DNA of 43,468 nucleotides from Desulfobacteraceae bacterium (GTDB lineage: Bacteria; Desulfobacterota; DSM-4660; Desulfatiglandales; Desulfatiglandaceae). The notes beneath the pieces are model-generated. The model was not told where the DNA came from. It searched no databases and saw only the letters and a list, made by a program, of their open reading frames with translations. Shown one piece after another: positions 1-8,584 of the stretch. Made by a program: the position numbers and the translations under genes. Each line of letters opens with the position of its first letter. Within the stretch, counting starts at the first letter, position 1. The stretch spans positions 1-43,468 of the forward strand of contig JAERTK010000040.1 of NCBI GenBank assembly GCA_016844935.1, in the 5' to 3' direction.

Positions 1-63
1 GAAAAACCCCAAACTGAAAAACCTGGAGCGGTAAAATCTCCAGAACCAATTGATTTCAAAAGC

Positions 64-1329
64 ATGTCCCCGGAAACAGCAGAGGATTCCGTGACCGCCC
101 GCCAGTCCCTGGAAGCCCTTCGGCTGGGGGTGGTCCCCACCAGCCATCTCAACACCTACACGGTGGGTCGGGACATGGAACTGGCGGTCATTTATGAAGA
201 TCTACGATCCGCGGCCAAAGGTTCCGGCGGCATGCGGGTGGTTCTGGGGGATTACGGGGCCGGAAAAACCCATTTTCTGGAAATGTCGGAACTGCTGGCC
301 CTGGAATCCGGATTTCTCGCCACCCGTGCCACCCTGGACAGCCGGGAGGTCATGCCGAGTCGTCCCCGCCGCATCTATCATGAACTGGCCCGGGGCATCC
401 GGTACCCCGATGACCCCACCCTTGCGCGCCGGGGCCTCAAACCGTTGCTTCAAAAAGCCGCCACGGATGTGGATCTCATTCGCCGCCTGAGCCGTACGAA
501 CAGCCCCCATTATCACCCCTACCTGGGCCCGGCCCTCTTTTACTGGTCGGTACTCCCGGCCCTTACGGATACGGAGGACCTGCAGGACCGGCTCCTGGAC
601 TGGATCGAGGGGAGCGAAGTGGCCAGCAACGTGGAACTGGAGAAAAAGCTGCGGCACATGACATCCGCCCGGGCCCGGCTGTACGCCCTCAGGGACTTTC
701 GCACGGTCACCCACCTGTACACCCTTCTGCTGGGGGGCATCTCGGAACTGGCCCGGCAGGCGGGATACCGGGGACTGGCGGTCATGGTGGATGAAGCGGA
801 GTTTTATTCGGTGCTGGGCGGCCGGGACCGCACCTTCGCCGACGTTCTGTTCCGCACCTTTGCGGCCGCGTGCCTGAACCCCGACATCCTGGGGTTTGAC
901 CCGGAGGTGCTCCCCCGGGGGGGACAGGCGGTGCACCGCCGCTTTTCGTACCGGTACCTGGAAGACCAGCCCCTGTACGCGGTGTTTGCCCTGACCCACG
1001 ATCCGGCGGGAAAATCGGCCCTGGCCCGGGCGGTTCCGGAAAACCGCTTCATGCCCCTTCCCCCCTTCTCCACCAAGGACTATATCGCCCTTTCCGAACG
1101 GGTCCTCGCGCTCTATGAACTGGCACAGACCCCGCTTTCCATGGGCAAAAAACTGGCCGCGCTGCTGGCAAAGGTCATCGAACCCTGCCACCGGAGCGGG
1201 CTCGTTGAAAACCCCCGGCAGGCCTTGAAATTCATCACCGAGGTGGTGGATATCACCCGGCACCGCCCGGAACGTCTGAAGCCCATGCTCCTGGAGCTCC
1301 TGGAGCGGTTCAAAACCGGCATGCCATGA
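64..1329 (+). CDS. brxD: BREX system ATP-binding protein BrxD (5' end possibly outside window)
   Basis: This is a P-loop ATPase of the BrxD/DUF2791 type, a component of type 2 BREX phage-exclusion systems. A Walker A motif GDYGAGKTH lies at residues 62-70 and a Walker B-like hydrophobic strand ending VDEAEF at about 240-247. The 421-residue length from this ATG fits the family. However, the same frame is open back to base 1 and there is no convincing ribosome-binding site before the ATG, so the true start may lie upstream of the window. The stop overlaps the next gene's start in an ATGA at 1326-1329, so the two are translationally coupled. In type 2 BREX the order pglW-pglX-pglY-pglZ-brxD-brxHI is known; only the last two genes would be visible here. 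DUF2791/Lhr-type helicase pairs also occur in other defence settings, so the BREX label depends on what lies upstream. Confidence 0.8.
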   Translation: MSPETAEDSVTARQSLEALRLGVVPTSHLNTYTVGRDMELAVIYEDLRSAAKGSGGMRVVLGDYGAGKTHFLEMSELLALESGFLATRATLDSREVMPSRPRRIYHELARGIRYPDDPTLARRGLKPLLQKAATDVDLIRRLSRTNSPHYHPYLGPALFYWSVLPALTDTEDLQDRLLDWIEGSEVASNVELEKKLRHMTSARARLYALRDFRTVTHLYTLLLGGISELARQAGYRGLAVMVDEAEFYSVLGGRDRTFADVLFRTFAAACLNPDILGFDPEVLPRGGQAVHRRFSYRYLEDQPLYAVFALTHDPAGKSALARAVPENRFMPLPPFSTKDYIALSERVLALYELAQTPLSMGKKLAALLAKVIEPCHRSGLVENPRQALKFITEVVDITRHRPERLKPMLLELLERFKTGMP

Positions 1330-3365
1330 ATCATTTCCAGCATGCCCATACCCTGAAGGCCCTTTTGCCCCATGCCTGGTATCCCTTTCTGGGGCGGTTT
1401 CGCGCCCCGACCCCCATACAGTCCGCCGCCATCCCCGTGATTCTAAAGGGACATAACGTGCTCATCATGGCGCCCACGGCCGGTGGAAAGACCGAAAGCT
1501 TCGCCGCCCCCATGGCGGAGCGGATTCAGGGGGACGGATCCCCGACCCTTTCCGCCTGGATCATCTCCCCCACCCGGGCCCTGGTGAACGACCTTTTCCG
1601 GCGTCTCACGCCGCCTTTAGAAAAAATGGGGCTTCGCGTGGGCCGCCGCACCGGGGATCATCGGGAGATATCCGGCCGGCGCCCGCCCCACATGGTGGTC
1701 ACCACCCCGGAATCGCTGGATTCCATCCTGACCCGGGCCACGAAACTCCTGAAAGATGTTCGCTTCATGGTGCTGGACGAAGTGCACATGCTGGACAAAA
1801 CCGCCAGAGGCGACCAGCTGGCATGCCTGGTGTCCCGGGTGGGCCGCATCTCCAGCCCCCTGCAACTCATGGCCTCCTCCGCCACCATCGAGGACCCCCG
1901 GGGGCTGGCATCGCGGTATCTCGGACCCACCCATGAAATGGTAAAGGCTTCCGGAAGCCGTCCCATTGCGGCGGATTTTGTTCACGGCGGGACCGGAGAC
2001 CTGGCAAAAGCGTTGAAGGCCGCCTGCGCGGGCCCCTTCAAAACACGGAAAGTCCTGGCCTTTGTGAAGCGGCGCGCGGATGCAGAAATCCTTTACGGGG
2101 TCTTTAAAAACCGGCCCCCCTTCGGGGATGCGGTGTTTCTGCACCATGGAAGCCTTTCCCGCCATCAGCGGGAAACCGTGGAAAAGCGGATGCTCACGGG
2201 TACCACCGGTCTTTGTTTTGCCACATCCACCCTGGAGGTGGGGATCGATATCGGGGACATCGATCTTATCGTACTCATGAACCCGCCCGGTGATGTGTCG
2301 TCATTGCTTCAGCGCATGGGCCGGGGAAACCGGCGCACGGCCGCCACGCGGGTCCTTTGCCGCTGCCGGAAACCGGGGGAGATGTTCATTTACCGGCATC
2401 TTCTGGAATGTGCGGAGAAAGGCCGGCTCCTGGGCGGGTCCCACGGGTTTATCCCGTCGGTCCTGGCGCAGCAGTGCCTGAGCCTTTTGATGCAGAGCCC
2501 CGGCCGGTGGGTCAACCCGAAAGTGCTCGCCTCCCGCATGCCCCCGTGGCTGGCGAAAACCCCATGGACCATGAGGCTCAGTGAACTGATGGATCATCTG
2601 GCGGAGACGGGGTGGCTCCTGGTTCAGAAAAACCGATACACGGTGGGGGACCGACTGGAAGAGACCTTCGAACGGGGGCTGATCCATTCCAATATCGCGA
2701 GCGATGCCCAGGAGGTGCAGGTGGTGGACCAGGATACCCGAAAGGTCCTGGGGACCCTTCCCCGCTCCGCCACGGAGGCGGGGCACCTGCTTTTGAGCGG
2801 CCGGCACCTTGAAATTTCCAGCACTGCCGGGCCGGATCAGTTCCTGGTGCGGGATTCACAGGTCAAATCCGATCTTTCCATTCACAAAACCCGGGGGCCG
2901 GTGATTGAAACGGCCCTGGCCCGTGATTTCGCGCGGTTTCTGGAAGTGCCACCGGGAACGGCGCCGCTGATCCCCCTCAAAGACGGCCTGTGGGGCCTGT
3001 TTCATTTTTCGGGAAGCCTGTGGGGCGTTCTGTTGAGCCTTCTGATTCACCGTGAAACCGGTACGGATATATCCGCGGTGAACGGGTACTTCATGCGGCT
3101 CTCCGGACCGGTGGACAAACTGCCCCGGAGTATATCCCGGTCTGAAGTCCGCGGGGTCATCCTGCGGCACCGCAGAAAACTTCGATACCGCATCCAGGAG
3201 GGGGGGTGGGCGTCGTGGATTCCGGCCTCATGGCGGGATGCGCACCTTCTGGCCTCTGTGGACATTGACGGATTCATGGAAACGCTTCAAGGCATGTCCG
3301 TGGATGAAGATATTCAGGCGGAGAAAAAGGACATGCTGGTGGAATTGGCCGGGGCCATGTTTTAA
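1326..3365 (+). CDS. brxHI: BREX system Lhr-like helicase BrxHI
   Basis: A 679-residue superfamily 2 DEAD/DEAH helicase. It shows a Q-motif region near 25-37, Walker A APTAGGKT at 49-56, ISPTRAL at 80-86, DEVH at 151-154, SAT at 185-187, and a C-terminal motif VI QRMGRGNRR at 329-337. The region after about 400 is an accessory domain as in Lhr-type helicases. It starts within the last four bases of brxD and shares its high-GC codon use. BrxHI is the helicase of type 2 BREX; its exact role in defence is not settled. No further BREX gene follows, which agrees with this being the last gene of such operons. Confidence 0.82.
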   Translation: MNHFQHAHTLKALLPHAWYPFLGRFRAPTPIQSAAIPVILKGHNVLIMAPTAGGKTESFAAPMAERIQGDGSPTLSAWIISPTRALVNDLFRRLTPPLEKMGLRVGRRTGDHREISGRRPPHMVVTTPESLDSILTRATKLLKDVRFMVLDEVHMLDKTARGDQLACLVSRVGRISSPLQLMASSATIEDPRGLASRYLGPTHEMVKASGSRPIAADFVHGGTGDLAKALKAACAGPFKTRKVLAFVKRRADAEILYGVFKNRPPFGDAVFLHHGSLSRHQRETVEKRMLTGTTGLCFATSTLEVGIDIGDIDLIVLMNPPGDVSSLLQRMGRGNRRTAATRVLCRCRKPGEMFIYRHLLECAEKGRLLGGSHGFIPSVLAQQCLSLLMQSPGRWVNPKVLASRMPPWLAKTPWTMRLSELMDHLAETGWLLVQKNRYTVGDRLEETFERGLIHSNIASDAQEVQVVDQDTRKVLGTLPRSATEAGHLLLSGRHLEISSTAGPDQFLVRDSQVKSDLSIHKTRGPVIETALARDFARFLEVPPGTAPLIPLKDGLWGLFHFSGSLWGVLLSLLIHRETGTDISAVNGYFMRLSGPVDKLPRSISRSEVRGVILRHRRKLRYRIQEGGWASWIPASWRDAHLLASVDIDGFMETLQGMSVDEDIQAEKKDMLVELAGAMF

Positions 3366-3422
3366 AGGTAATGCCCCCTTAATGTTTTTTCAGCAAGGAA
3401 AATAACCGACTATCTCAAATAG

Positions 3423-4130
3423 CAGTGCAGGGGACCCCAGTATCTGGCAAAGCATAACGCCGTTGAATCCGCTCCCGCCATTTTTAAATCCTTCATGAGC
3501 CGGGAAGGTACGGTGGCGTATCACTGCGCCAGTGCTCTTGGAAAACTCGGCTGTCAGGACGTATTTGAGAGCATGGTGGAGCGTATGAAGAAAACCCGGG
3601 ATATGGAAAAATTTCTTGGTATTACAGAATATCTCAGCCACATCCATACCGAAAAAAGCCATGACATTTTGAGGGATGCATTCATTGCTCTTTCAAAAAC
3701 GGTTCATTCGGGCGAAGGTGTGAGTATCCTTGTTTCCTACGTTGATCCGGAAGATGTCCTGTATGTATACTCAGTCCTTTCAACCAGGGCGGATGACCCT
3801 TACGAACTGAAGAAACTGTACCGAAACCTGATGGATGGAATGGGGGCGGGTGGCATTTACACAAAGGACCTTTTTTCCATTGCACTGATGGCCGGTCTGG
3901 CATCTAATCAAAAGGATTGGGATCGGTTCAAGAAGAATGAGGAGGGACTCAGGGCATCCGTTTGTGCCGTCCTGGCCGCCTACCTGAGCCTTGTCGAAAA
4001 AGGCCGGTACCTGGAAGCACACACGCCGGATCTTGTGCGGGCGATTGAGGATTCCGATCCACCCGATATTGTTCAAGAAGAGGCCTTCTCGGCGCTTGCC
4101 GGAATAGAAGACTCAGGCCATCAATTTTGA
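3423..4130 (+). pseudogene. 5'-truncated HEAT-like repeat protein remnant
   Basis: The longest ATG-started frame (3495-4130, 211 residues) reads as tandem helical repeats of HEAT/ARM character, for example GTVAYHCASALGKLG and similar segments. The same frame, with the same repeat texture, stays open upstream to 3423, where a TAG stop lies at 3420-3422, and the start codon in the middle of a repeat has no ribosome-binding site. This suggests a protein that has lost its N-terminus. The frame ends in TGA at 4128-4130, and a second frame (4108-4530) takes over with coding-like sequence, which suggests a frameshift. The function is not recognised; it sits just after the BREX genes but has no motif linking it to them. 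Confidence 0.45.
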
Positions 4131-4155
4131 TCCCGAATCCCTGGCGCGGACGAAA

Positions 4156-4530
4156 ATGACCCCAAAGGTGTTTGACATTATCCCCGGTTCCAGGTCCAAA
4201 GTCATGGCAGATCACCGAATCCCCAAACGCCATAAAACCCGCATGACCCGGGCGGATCGGATAGAATACGAGGGTTCAATTATCGGTTCTATCCCCAAGA
4301 CCTTCGCCGGAAAATACGCGGCCCGGGTTTTCAATTCGCCATACCGCAAAAACGCCACCATGTTCGACTTTATCAACATCTTTACGGAATACGCCCAAAC
4401 CCAGCCCATCCACAAGCGGTTGGAGATTGAGGAAAAGGCAGGGGTGCTGGCGGATCAGATTGTTAAGAACAAGCGGAAATTTGTTTCCAGAAAGGGTGTG
4501 AATGAACAACACCCCCAACGCATCCCGTAA
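4156..4530 (+). CDS. hypothetical protein, possibly the frameshifted C-terminus of the preceding gene
   Basis: This 124-residue frame is not recognised. The frame is open from 4108, so translated sequence (INFDPESLARTK) precedes the ATG and overlaps the end of the HEAT-like frame. One base gained or lost near the T4 run at 4125-4128 would join the two. It is basic and ends 50 bases before a palindromic repeat. There is no ribosome-binding site at the ATG. It is more likely a decayed gene end than an independent gene. Confidence 0.3.
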   Translation: MTPKVFDIIPGSRSKVMADHRIPKRHKTRMTRADRIEYEGSIIGSIPKTFAGKYAARVFNSPYRKNATMFDFINIFTEYAQTQPIHKRLEIEEKAGVLADQIVKNKRKFVSRKGVNEQHPQRIP

Positions 4531-4579
4531 GGGTCTCGGCAAAAATAAATGTACAGGATGGCGCCGTATTCTGGTTCCG

Positions 4580-4629
4580 CTGGTTCCCATGCTCTGCGTG
4601 GGAACCGACAACGGGCGCTCCGCGCCCTG
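4580..4629 (-). repeat. palindromic repeat, copy 1 (GGTTCCCA...TGGGAACC type)
   Basis: The core is an inverted repeat with arms GGTTCCCA and TGGGAACC around a short centre. It is followed by a second small hairpin, GGGCGC/GCGCCC. The same element occurs at 7092-7160 and 11732-11800 in the opposite orientation. Its frames give the peptides RRAWEP or CSAWER. This REP-like element is well known in many sulfate reducers and cyanobacteria. Confidence 0.75.
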
Positions 4630-4663
4630 TTTGAAATTGTTGTTATCTTCCAAGAAAATCGAG

Positions 4664-4692
4664 TTGACATGGATGCCTATTTGATGCATATT
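4664..4692 (+). promoter_or_regulatory. putative vapBC promoter with ATGCATA repeats
   Basis: A consensus -35 TTGACA (4664-4669) is followed after 17 bases by CATATT (4687-4692). Transcription would begin at about 4699-4700, at the vapB ATG itself, which fits the absence of a ribosome-binding site and suggests a leaderless message. Two copies of ATGCATA (4684-4690 and 4694-4700) overlap the -10 and the start, where a VapBC autoregulatory operator would be expected. Confidence 0.45.
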
Positions 4693-4699
4693 TATGCAT

Positions 4700-4900
4700 A
4701 TGAGAACAACACTAAACATAGATGACCAAATTTTGGAGAAAGCTTCTCTATTGACAGGCGTAAAGGAAAAGACGTCATTGGTTAGGCTTGGCCTTGAAGC
4801 CTTGATTGCACGTGAAAGCAGTAAGAGACTCGCAATGCTTGGTGGCACTGAAAAGAGTGCACGCAATATTCCAAGGCGCAGGTCGGAAAAAACCAAATGA
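4700..4900 (+). CDS. vapB: type II antitoxin VapB
   Basis: A small protein of about 66 residues beginning MRTTLNIDD, the typical N-terminal DNA-binding strand of VapB_antitoxin (ribbon-helix-helix-like) proteins, with a basic C-terminal tail (RRRSEKTK) expected to bind the toxin. The ATG at 4700 gives the canonical family N-terminus; another in-frame ATG lies at 4694. The gene overlaps vapC by four bases (ATGA at 4897-4900), the usual coupled arrangement. The low-GC codon use differs from the flanking BREX genes, which fits independent acquisition. Confidence 0.82.
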   Translation: MRTTLNIDDQILEKASLLTGVKEKTSLVRLGLEALIARESSKRLAMLGGTEKSARNIPRRRSEKTK

Positions 4901-5268
4901 CGGTGCTTGTTGATACGTCAGTTTGGGTTCACCATCTCCGAAATAGTGATCGCCATCTGGAAAAATTGCTTTTAAATGGCGAGGTGACTTGTCATCCTCA
5001 TATTATTGGCGAGCTCGCCTGTGGTAATATGAAAAACAGACAAGAAATCATATCGTTACTGCAAGCGTTACCTCAAAGCCCCACCATAAACTTCGAAGAA
5101 TATCTCTACTTTATCGAACAAAACCAATTGCATGGTAAAGGCATTGGGTTTGTAGATATTCACCTATTAGCCTCTGCTCAATTGGGACAGTTGCCTTTAT
5201 GGACAGCTGACAAAAGATTGAAGGCTGCCTGTGTTGCGTTATCTATAGATTATCATAAGAAAAGATGA
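4897..5268 (+). CDS. vapC: type II toxin VapC, PIN-domain ribonuclease
   Basis: A 123-residue PIN-domain protein. The acidic metal-binding residues expected for the family are present: D6 (LVDTSVW), E39 (IIGELACG), D87 (GFVDIHLL) and D105 (TADKRL). PIN toxins cleave RNA, often initiator tRNA or rRNA, and are silenced by the cognate VapB. The stop is followed by about 20 bases and then a MITE-like element. The active site looks intact, so the pair is probably functional. Confidence 0.9.
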   Translation: MTVLVDTSVWVHHLRNSDRHLEKLLLNGEVTCHPHIIGELACGNMKNRQEIISLLQALPQSPTINFEEYLYFIEQNQLHGKGIGFVDIHLLASAQLGQLPLWTADKRLKAACVALSIDYHKKR

Positions 5269-5290
5269 CAAGGCGCTGCAATAGGGAGTG

Positions 5291-5426
5291 GGGTCGGGCA
5301 AAGCATGAACGCTTTCTTATACTGTTCTTTTGGGGGTCAAAAAGAGCGGTATGCGGCCTGAAAAAGGCTGTTTTTGGTGCTCTATTCGATAGAAAACAAT
5401 AGTTTGCCTTGGCCCGACCCGGACTG
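5291..5426 (+). mobile_element. MITE-like element, copy 1 (136 bp)
   Basis: This stretch matches 6957-7092 with six substitutions and no gap over 136 bases. Its ends form an imperfect inverted repeat: GGGTCGGGCAAAGC at the left, and the complement of GGGTCGGGCCAAGGC at the right. It has no plausible coding content. The two copies are in the same orientation and bracket the GMP-synthase-like gene. Confidence 0.75.
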
Positions 5427-5550
5427 GAACTCACCAGTTCGATTTGTGTCGAGGAACTTGCATATAGCGACTATAATCCAGGAGGAGGTTAGACGCAGTT
5501 TTTCGTAACCGTTACAACAACCAAACCCACCCATCCAAACAGGAGGCAAC

Positions 5551-6819
5551 ATGTCGACTCAAGCCAACAAGATCCAGACGCACAGATTTGCTTACGCCAC
5601 TCCCGAGAATCCCGCAGATTTCAATCCCGCGGACTTTGTTGAGAAAGCGATTTCCTGGGTGAAAAGCCTGGTGAAGCCGGGCGAGAAAATCGCTCTCTCC
5701 GCGTCCGGGGGCGTCGACAGTACGATCGCCGCTTTTCTCCTCGACCGTATCGTCGGCAAAGACCTTCATGCGTTCTTCATCGAAGACGGTTGCCGTCGCC
5801 TCATAAACGACAAGTCCGAGGGGGAAGTCACCCGTGAGATCTTCAGCAAACTGAATTTCACGGTCCTGGAGGTGAAGGACGAGATTCTCCAGCCGTTGGT
5901 GGGGCTTTCCGACGGTGAAGAAAAACGCAAGACGTTTATCGGCAACTACAGGAAAGTATCAGACAAGCATATTGGCCAGGTGGGCGCCTCCTGGATCGCG
6001 GACGGCACGATCGCGCCGGACATTAGCGAAACCGAAGGCGGCTTCAAGAGCCAGCATAACGTCGGCTGGGATTACTCTGTCGGAAAGATCGAGCCGCTGG
6101 CGTCGCTCGCGAAGCCTCAGGTCAGAAAGGTCGGCGAGTACCTCGCCCTCCCTCCATCATTCACGCACCGGATCCCCTGTCCCGGTCCCGCGCAAATCCT
6201 CAGAACTGTCGGCGAATTCACTGAAGAGAAGCTCCGTACGAGCCAGCTCGCGTCCGATATCATCGAGAAGGAAATTGAGAAATACTACACTGAGAAACAC
6301 GGTAGGCCCTACCTTTACGACGAAACTACCGGCATCCGGACGCCCTTCCAGTACTTCGGAATGGCGCTCGACCCGAACATGGAACCCGACCCGGCCCTGG
6401 CAGACCTGGCCCGCAGCATTCTCGGCGCGGATGCTGAGTGCTTCAAAATGGATAGCCGGACGACGGTCGTCCCCGAAGAGGGAACGCGCCCCGAGGTCCC
6501 TATCTACAAACCTGTCTCGTGGATAAAGGTCGATGGTGATATCGACTATGACAAACTGAACGCGCTCTGTGTCGAGGCGTGGCGTAAGCTCGAGCTTCCG
6601 CGCATTCTTCTCGAGCTTTGCGCGAACGATGCGCCGAAAACCAGGTATGTCGTCGGCATGCGGGCGGTCGAGAGCGCGGCCGCGAAGCTGGCGCGTCCGG
6701 TCCGGATAGACGAGGCGGCGCTCTTTGAGATAGGCAAGAAAATTGCCGCGCACACCGGCGCATCAAGGGTAGCGTACGATATCAGCACCAAGCCACCGGC
6801 AACGATCGAATTCGAGTAG
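5551..6819 (+). CDS. GMP-synthase-like ATP pyrophosphatase lacking the glutaminase domain
   Basis: A 422-residue PP-loop protein related to the synthetase half of GuaA. SGGVDS at 52-57 is the ATP pyrophosphatase loop. DGTIAPDISE (151-160), KSQHNVG (166-172) and PCPGPA (209-214) match GuaA signature positions, and the C-terminus ends KPPATIEFE as in the GMP synthase dimerisation domain. The class I amidotransferase half is absent, as in two-subunit archaeal enzymes, but at 422 residues it is longer than archaeal GuaAb. There is no glutaminase gene beside it, so ammonia or another amine donor would be needed; the substrate may not be XMP. The start is well supported by AGGAGG at 5541-5546. It lies between two direct MITE copies and has distinct GC-rich codon use, which suggests transfer. 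Confidence 0.72.
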   Translation: MSTQANKIQTHRFAYATPENPADFNPADFVEKAISWVKSLVKPGEKIALSASGGVDSTIAAFLLDRIVGKDLHAFFIEDGCRRLINDKSEGEVTREIFSKLNFTVLEVKDEILQPLVGLSDGEEKRKTFIGNYRKVSDKHIGQVGASWIADGTIAPDISETEGGFKSQHNVGWDYSVGKIEPLASLAKPQVRKVGEYLALPPSFTHRIPCPGPAQILRTVGEFTEEKLRTSQLASDIIEKEIEKYYTEKHGRPYLYDETTGIRTPFQYFGMALDPNMEPDPALADLARSILGADAECFKMDSRTTVVPEEGTRPEVPIYKPVSWIKVDGDIDYDKLNALCVEAWRKLELPRILLELCANDAPKTRYVVGMRAVESAAAKLARPVRIDEAALFEIGKKIAAHTGASRVAYDISTKPPATIEFE

Positions 6820-6956
6820 CTGTCGTTGGGTCATTCAGGTGGGGTATCCAGGTGGGGTCGCCCAACTCAACTTATTGAAATTAAATGATATACAATAGAA
6901 ACAAGCCTTGAAATCGGGGCGATATTGACGTTTTTGGGTGCAAAACGCACATTATA

Positions 6957-7092
6957 GGGTTGGGCAAAGCATGAACGCTTTCTTATACTGCTCTTTCGGG
7001 GGTCAAAAAGAGCGGTATACGGCCTGAAAAAGGCTGTTTTTGATGCTCTATTCGATAGAAAACAATAGGTTGCCTTGGCCCGACCCGGACTG
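6957..7092 (+). mobile_element. MITE-like element, copy 2 (136 bp)
   Basis: Direct copy of the element at 5291-5426 (130 of 136 bases identical) with the same terminal inverted repeats. It is followed without a gap by palindromic repeat copy 2. Between the end of the GMP-synthase-like gene (6819) and here I see only a short tandem of GGTGGGGT and A/T-rich sequence with no gene. Confidence 0.75.
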
Positions 7093-7160
7093 CTGCGGGA
7101 GTGAGGGGCGCGGAAGCGCCCACTGTGCGTTCCCACGCGGAGCATGGGAACGAGGGGAAG
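7092..7160 (+). repeat. palindromic repeat, copy 2
   Basis: It contains GGGGCGC..GCGCCC and GCGTTCCCA..TGGGAACG hairpins in the order also seen at 11732-11800 and, reversed, at 4580-4629. It abuts the MITE copy on its left. No gene is visible from here to about 7226. Confidence 0.75.
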
Positions 7161-7225
7161 AGCTGGAATCGGGAGAACCCAATAACGACAACAAGGAAGG
7201 CCCCGTAGCTGCATTGTTGATGTAA

Positions 7226-7657
7226 GGAGCTTGTGATGGAGAAACACGAAAGGGAGAAATAACCACGGAAAGCACGGAAGAGCACAGAATTGAACCTTCA
7301 AAAGGGCAGTTTCTTGTGTATCAGGCGGAGGATGGCGAGCTTAAACTGGATGTGCGGTTTGAGGATGAATCCGTCTGGTTAACGCAACAGTTGCTGGCTG
7401 AACTGTTCCAAAGCTCGAAACAGAATGTAAGTCACCATATTAACGCTATTTATGAAGAGGGAGAACTCTTGCCGGAGGCAACTGTCAAAAAATATTTGAC
7501 AGTTCGTCAGGAAGGGAAGCGGGAGGTCAAGCGGCCTGGCAGCACTGGCGAGGGGCATTCGGGGTATCCGGTAAAGGGCTGTGAAAAGGAGTATGAAAAT
7601 CTGTTGACGGGGGGTTGCCTGAATGTGGAAACAGGGGAAGTAAAAAATGAACCCTGA
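7226..7657 (+). pseudogene. RhuM-family (virulence protein) N-terminal fragment
   Basis: The frame contains the typical RhuM start region: QFLVYQAEDG, then ESVWLTQQLLAELF, SKQNVSHHI, EEGEL and KKYLTVRQEGKREVKR, roughly the first 75 residues of a protein that is usually over 300 long. After KREVKR at about 7535 the similarity stops and unrelated sequence leads to a TGA at 7655-7657. No ATG precedes the conserved region; the only visible start, GTG at 7316, lies inside it. Both ends are therefore damaged. RhuM proteins are common passengers of mobile elements and defence islands. Its stop overlaps the recQ start. Confidence 0.65.
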
Positions 7658-8519
7658 ACCGATTAAGATTTTGAATGAATATTTCGGTCATGACAATTTC
7701 AGGGAAAACCAGCTGGAAATCATCGAGACCGTTCTGGGTGGGGAAGACGCCTTTGTATTGATGCCAACCGGTAGTGGGAAGTCCATCTGCTACCAGATAC
7801 CTGCAATTTTATGTCCGGGGATGGGAATTGTTATCTCACCCTTGATCGCTTTGATGGAAGACCTGGTCAAGGCGCTTCAGCAAAATGGCGTCAAAGCCGT
7901 GTATTTAAATTCAACCCTCTCGTTTCAGGAAATGCAGCGGGTTCATCGTAGCGCCTCGGAGGGTCTTCTGGATGTTTTGTATGTTGCGCCGGAAAGGTTC
8001 CTGACGCCGGACTTCCAGCACTTTCTCACCCATGTGACACCAGGGCTTTTTGCCATTGACGAGGCCCACTGCGTCTCCCAATGGGGCCATGATTTCAGGC
8101 CGGAATACCTGAGAATCAATGAGGTGACCCGGGAATTTCCCAATATTCCCCGAATTGCCCTTACGGCGACCGCGGATGCGGTTACGCGGAAAGATATCCT
8201 CGAAAAACTTGAGCTCCGCCAGGCAAAGGTTTTTATCAGCAGTTTTGACCGGCCCAACATTCGTTATCACGTGCGGGTCAAAAACAGGGATAAACATCAA
8301 TTGCTTGATTTCATCCTCAGTGAACACCCGGAGGGATCGGGCATTGTTTATGCGAGGACCCGGAAAAGAACCGAAAGCATCCGGAGGCCTACGCACCCTG
8401 GAATGAAGAGGATGACCGTAAACTCGAACGGGATTACCAGAATGGGGTTTCCGTTCCGGATCTTGCCAAATCATTTGGAAGAACTAAGGGGGCAATCAGA
8501 AGCCGAATCAAGAAGCTGA
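7647..8519 (+). pseudogene. RecQ-type helicase, internally deleted
   Basis: Residues 1 to about 240 are a good RecQ N-terminal helicase domain: Walker A PTGSGKS near 40-46, DEAHCVSQWGHDFRPEY in the middle, TATAD, and the start of domain 2 (GSGIVYARTRKRTE). At about 8371 the RecQ frame gives way to noise and stops at 8519. A different frame immediately continues with HPEAYAPWNEEDD and a helix-turn-helix-like segment, a tail I associate with helicase C-termini. Helicase domain 2 and the RQC/HRDC region are missing, so an internal deletion with loss of frame is the simplest reading. It should be inactive as a helicase. Confidence 0.7.
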
Positions 8520-8584
8520 ATCTGAAATACCCGCGGAAAGACACTCCCGACAAACCGATTCCTGAAGACCCTTTTCAAAAATCA

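Noticed and set aside
202..1263. Long open frame on the minus strand opposite brxD
   Set aside because: It mirrors the high-GC brxD frame, has no family pattern and no ribosome-binding site; brxD has clear ATPase motifs.
4128..4130. TGA at the end of the HEAT-like frame as a second selenocysteine codon
   Set aside because: Sequence after it in the same frame is short and not coding-like; the neighbouring frame carries the continuation.
4502..4684. Open frame of 60 codons on the plus strand
   Set aside because: It is made of the palindromic repeat; its peptide is the usual by-product of that element.
5472..5490. TATAAT followed by GGAGGAGG, as if a promoter and ribosome-binding site
   Set aside because: There is no good -35 at the right spacing and no start codon within reach; the real start at 5551 has its own AGGAGG.
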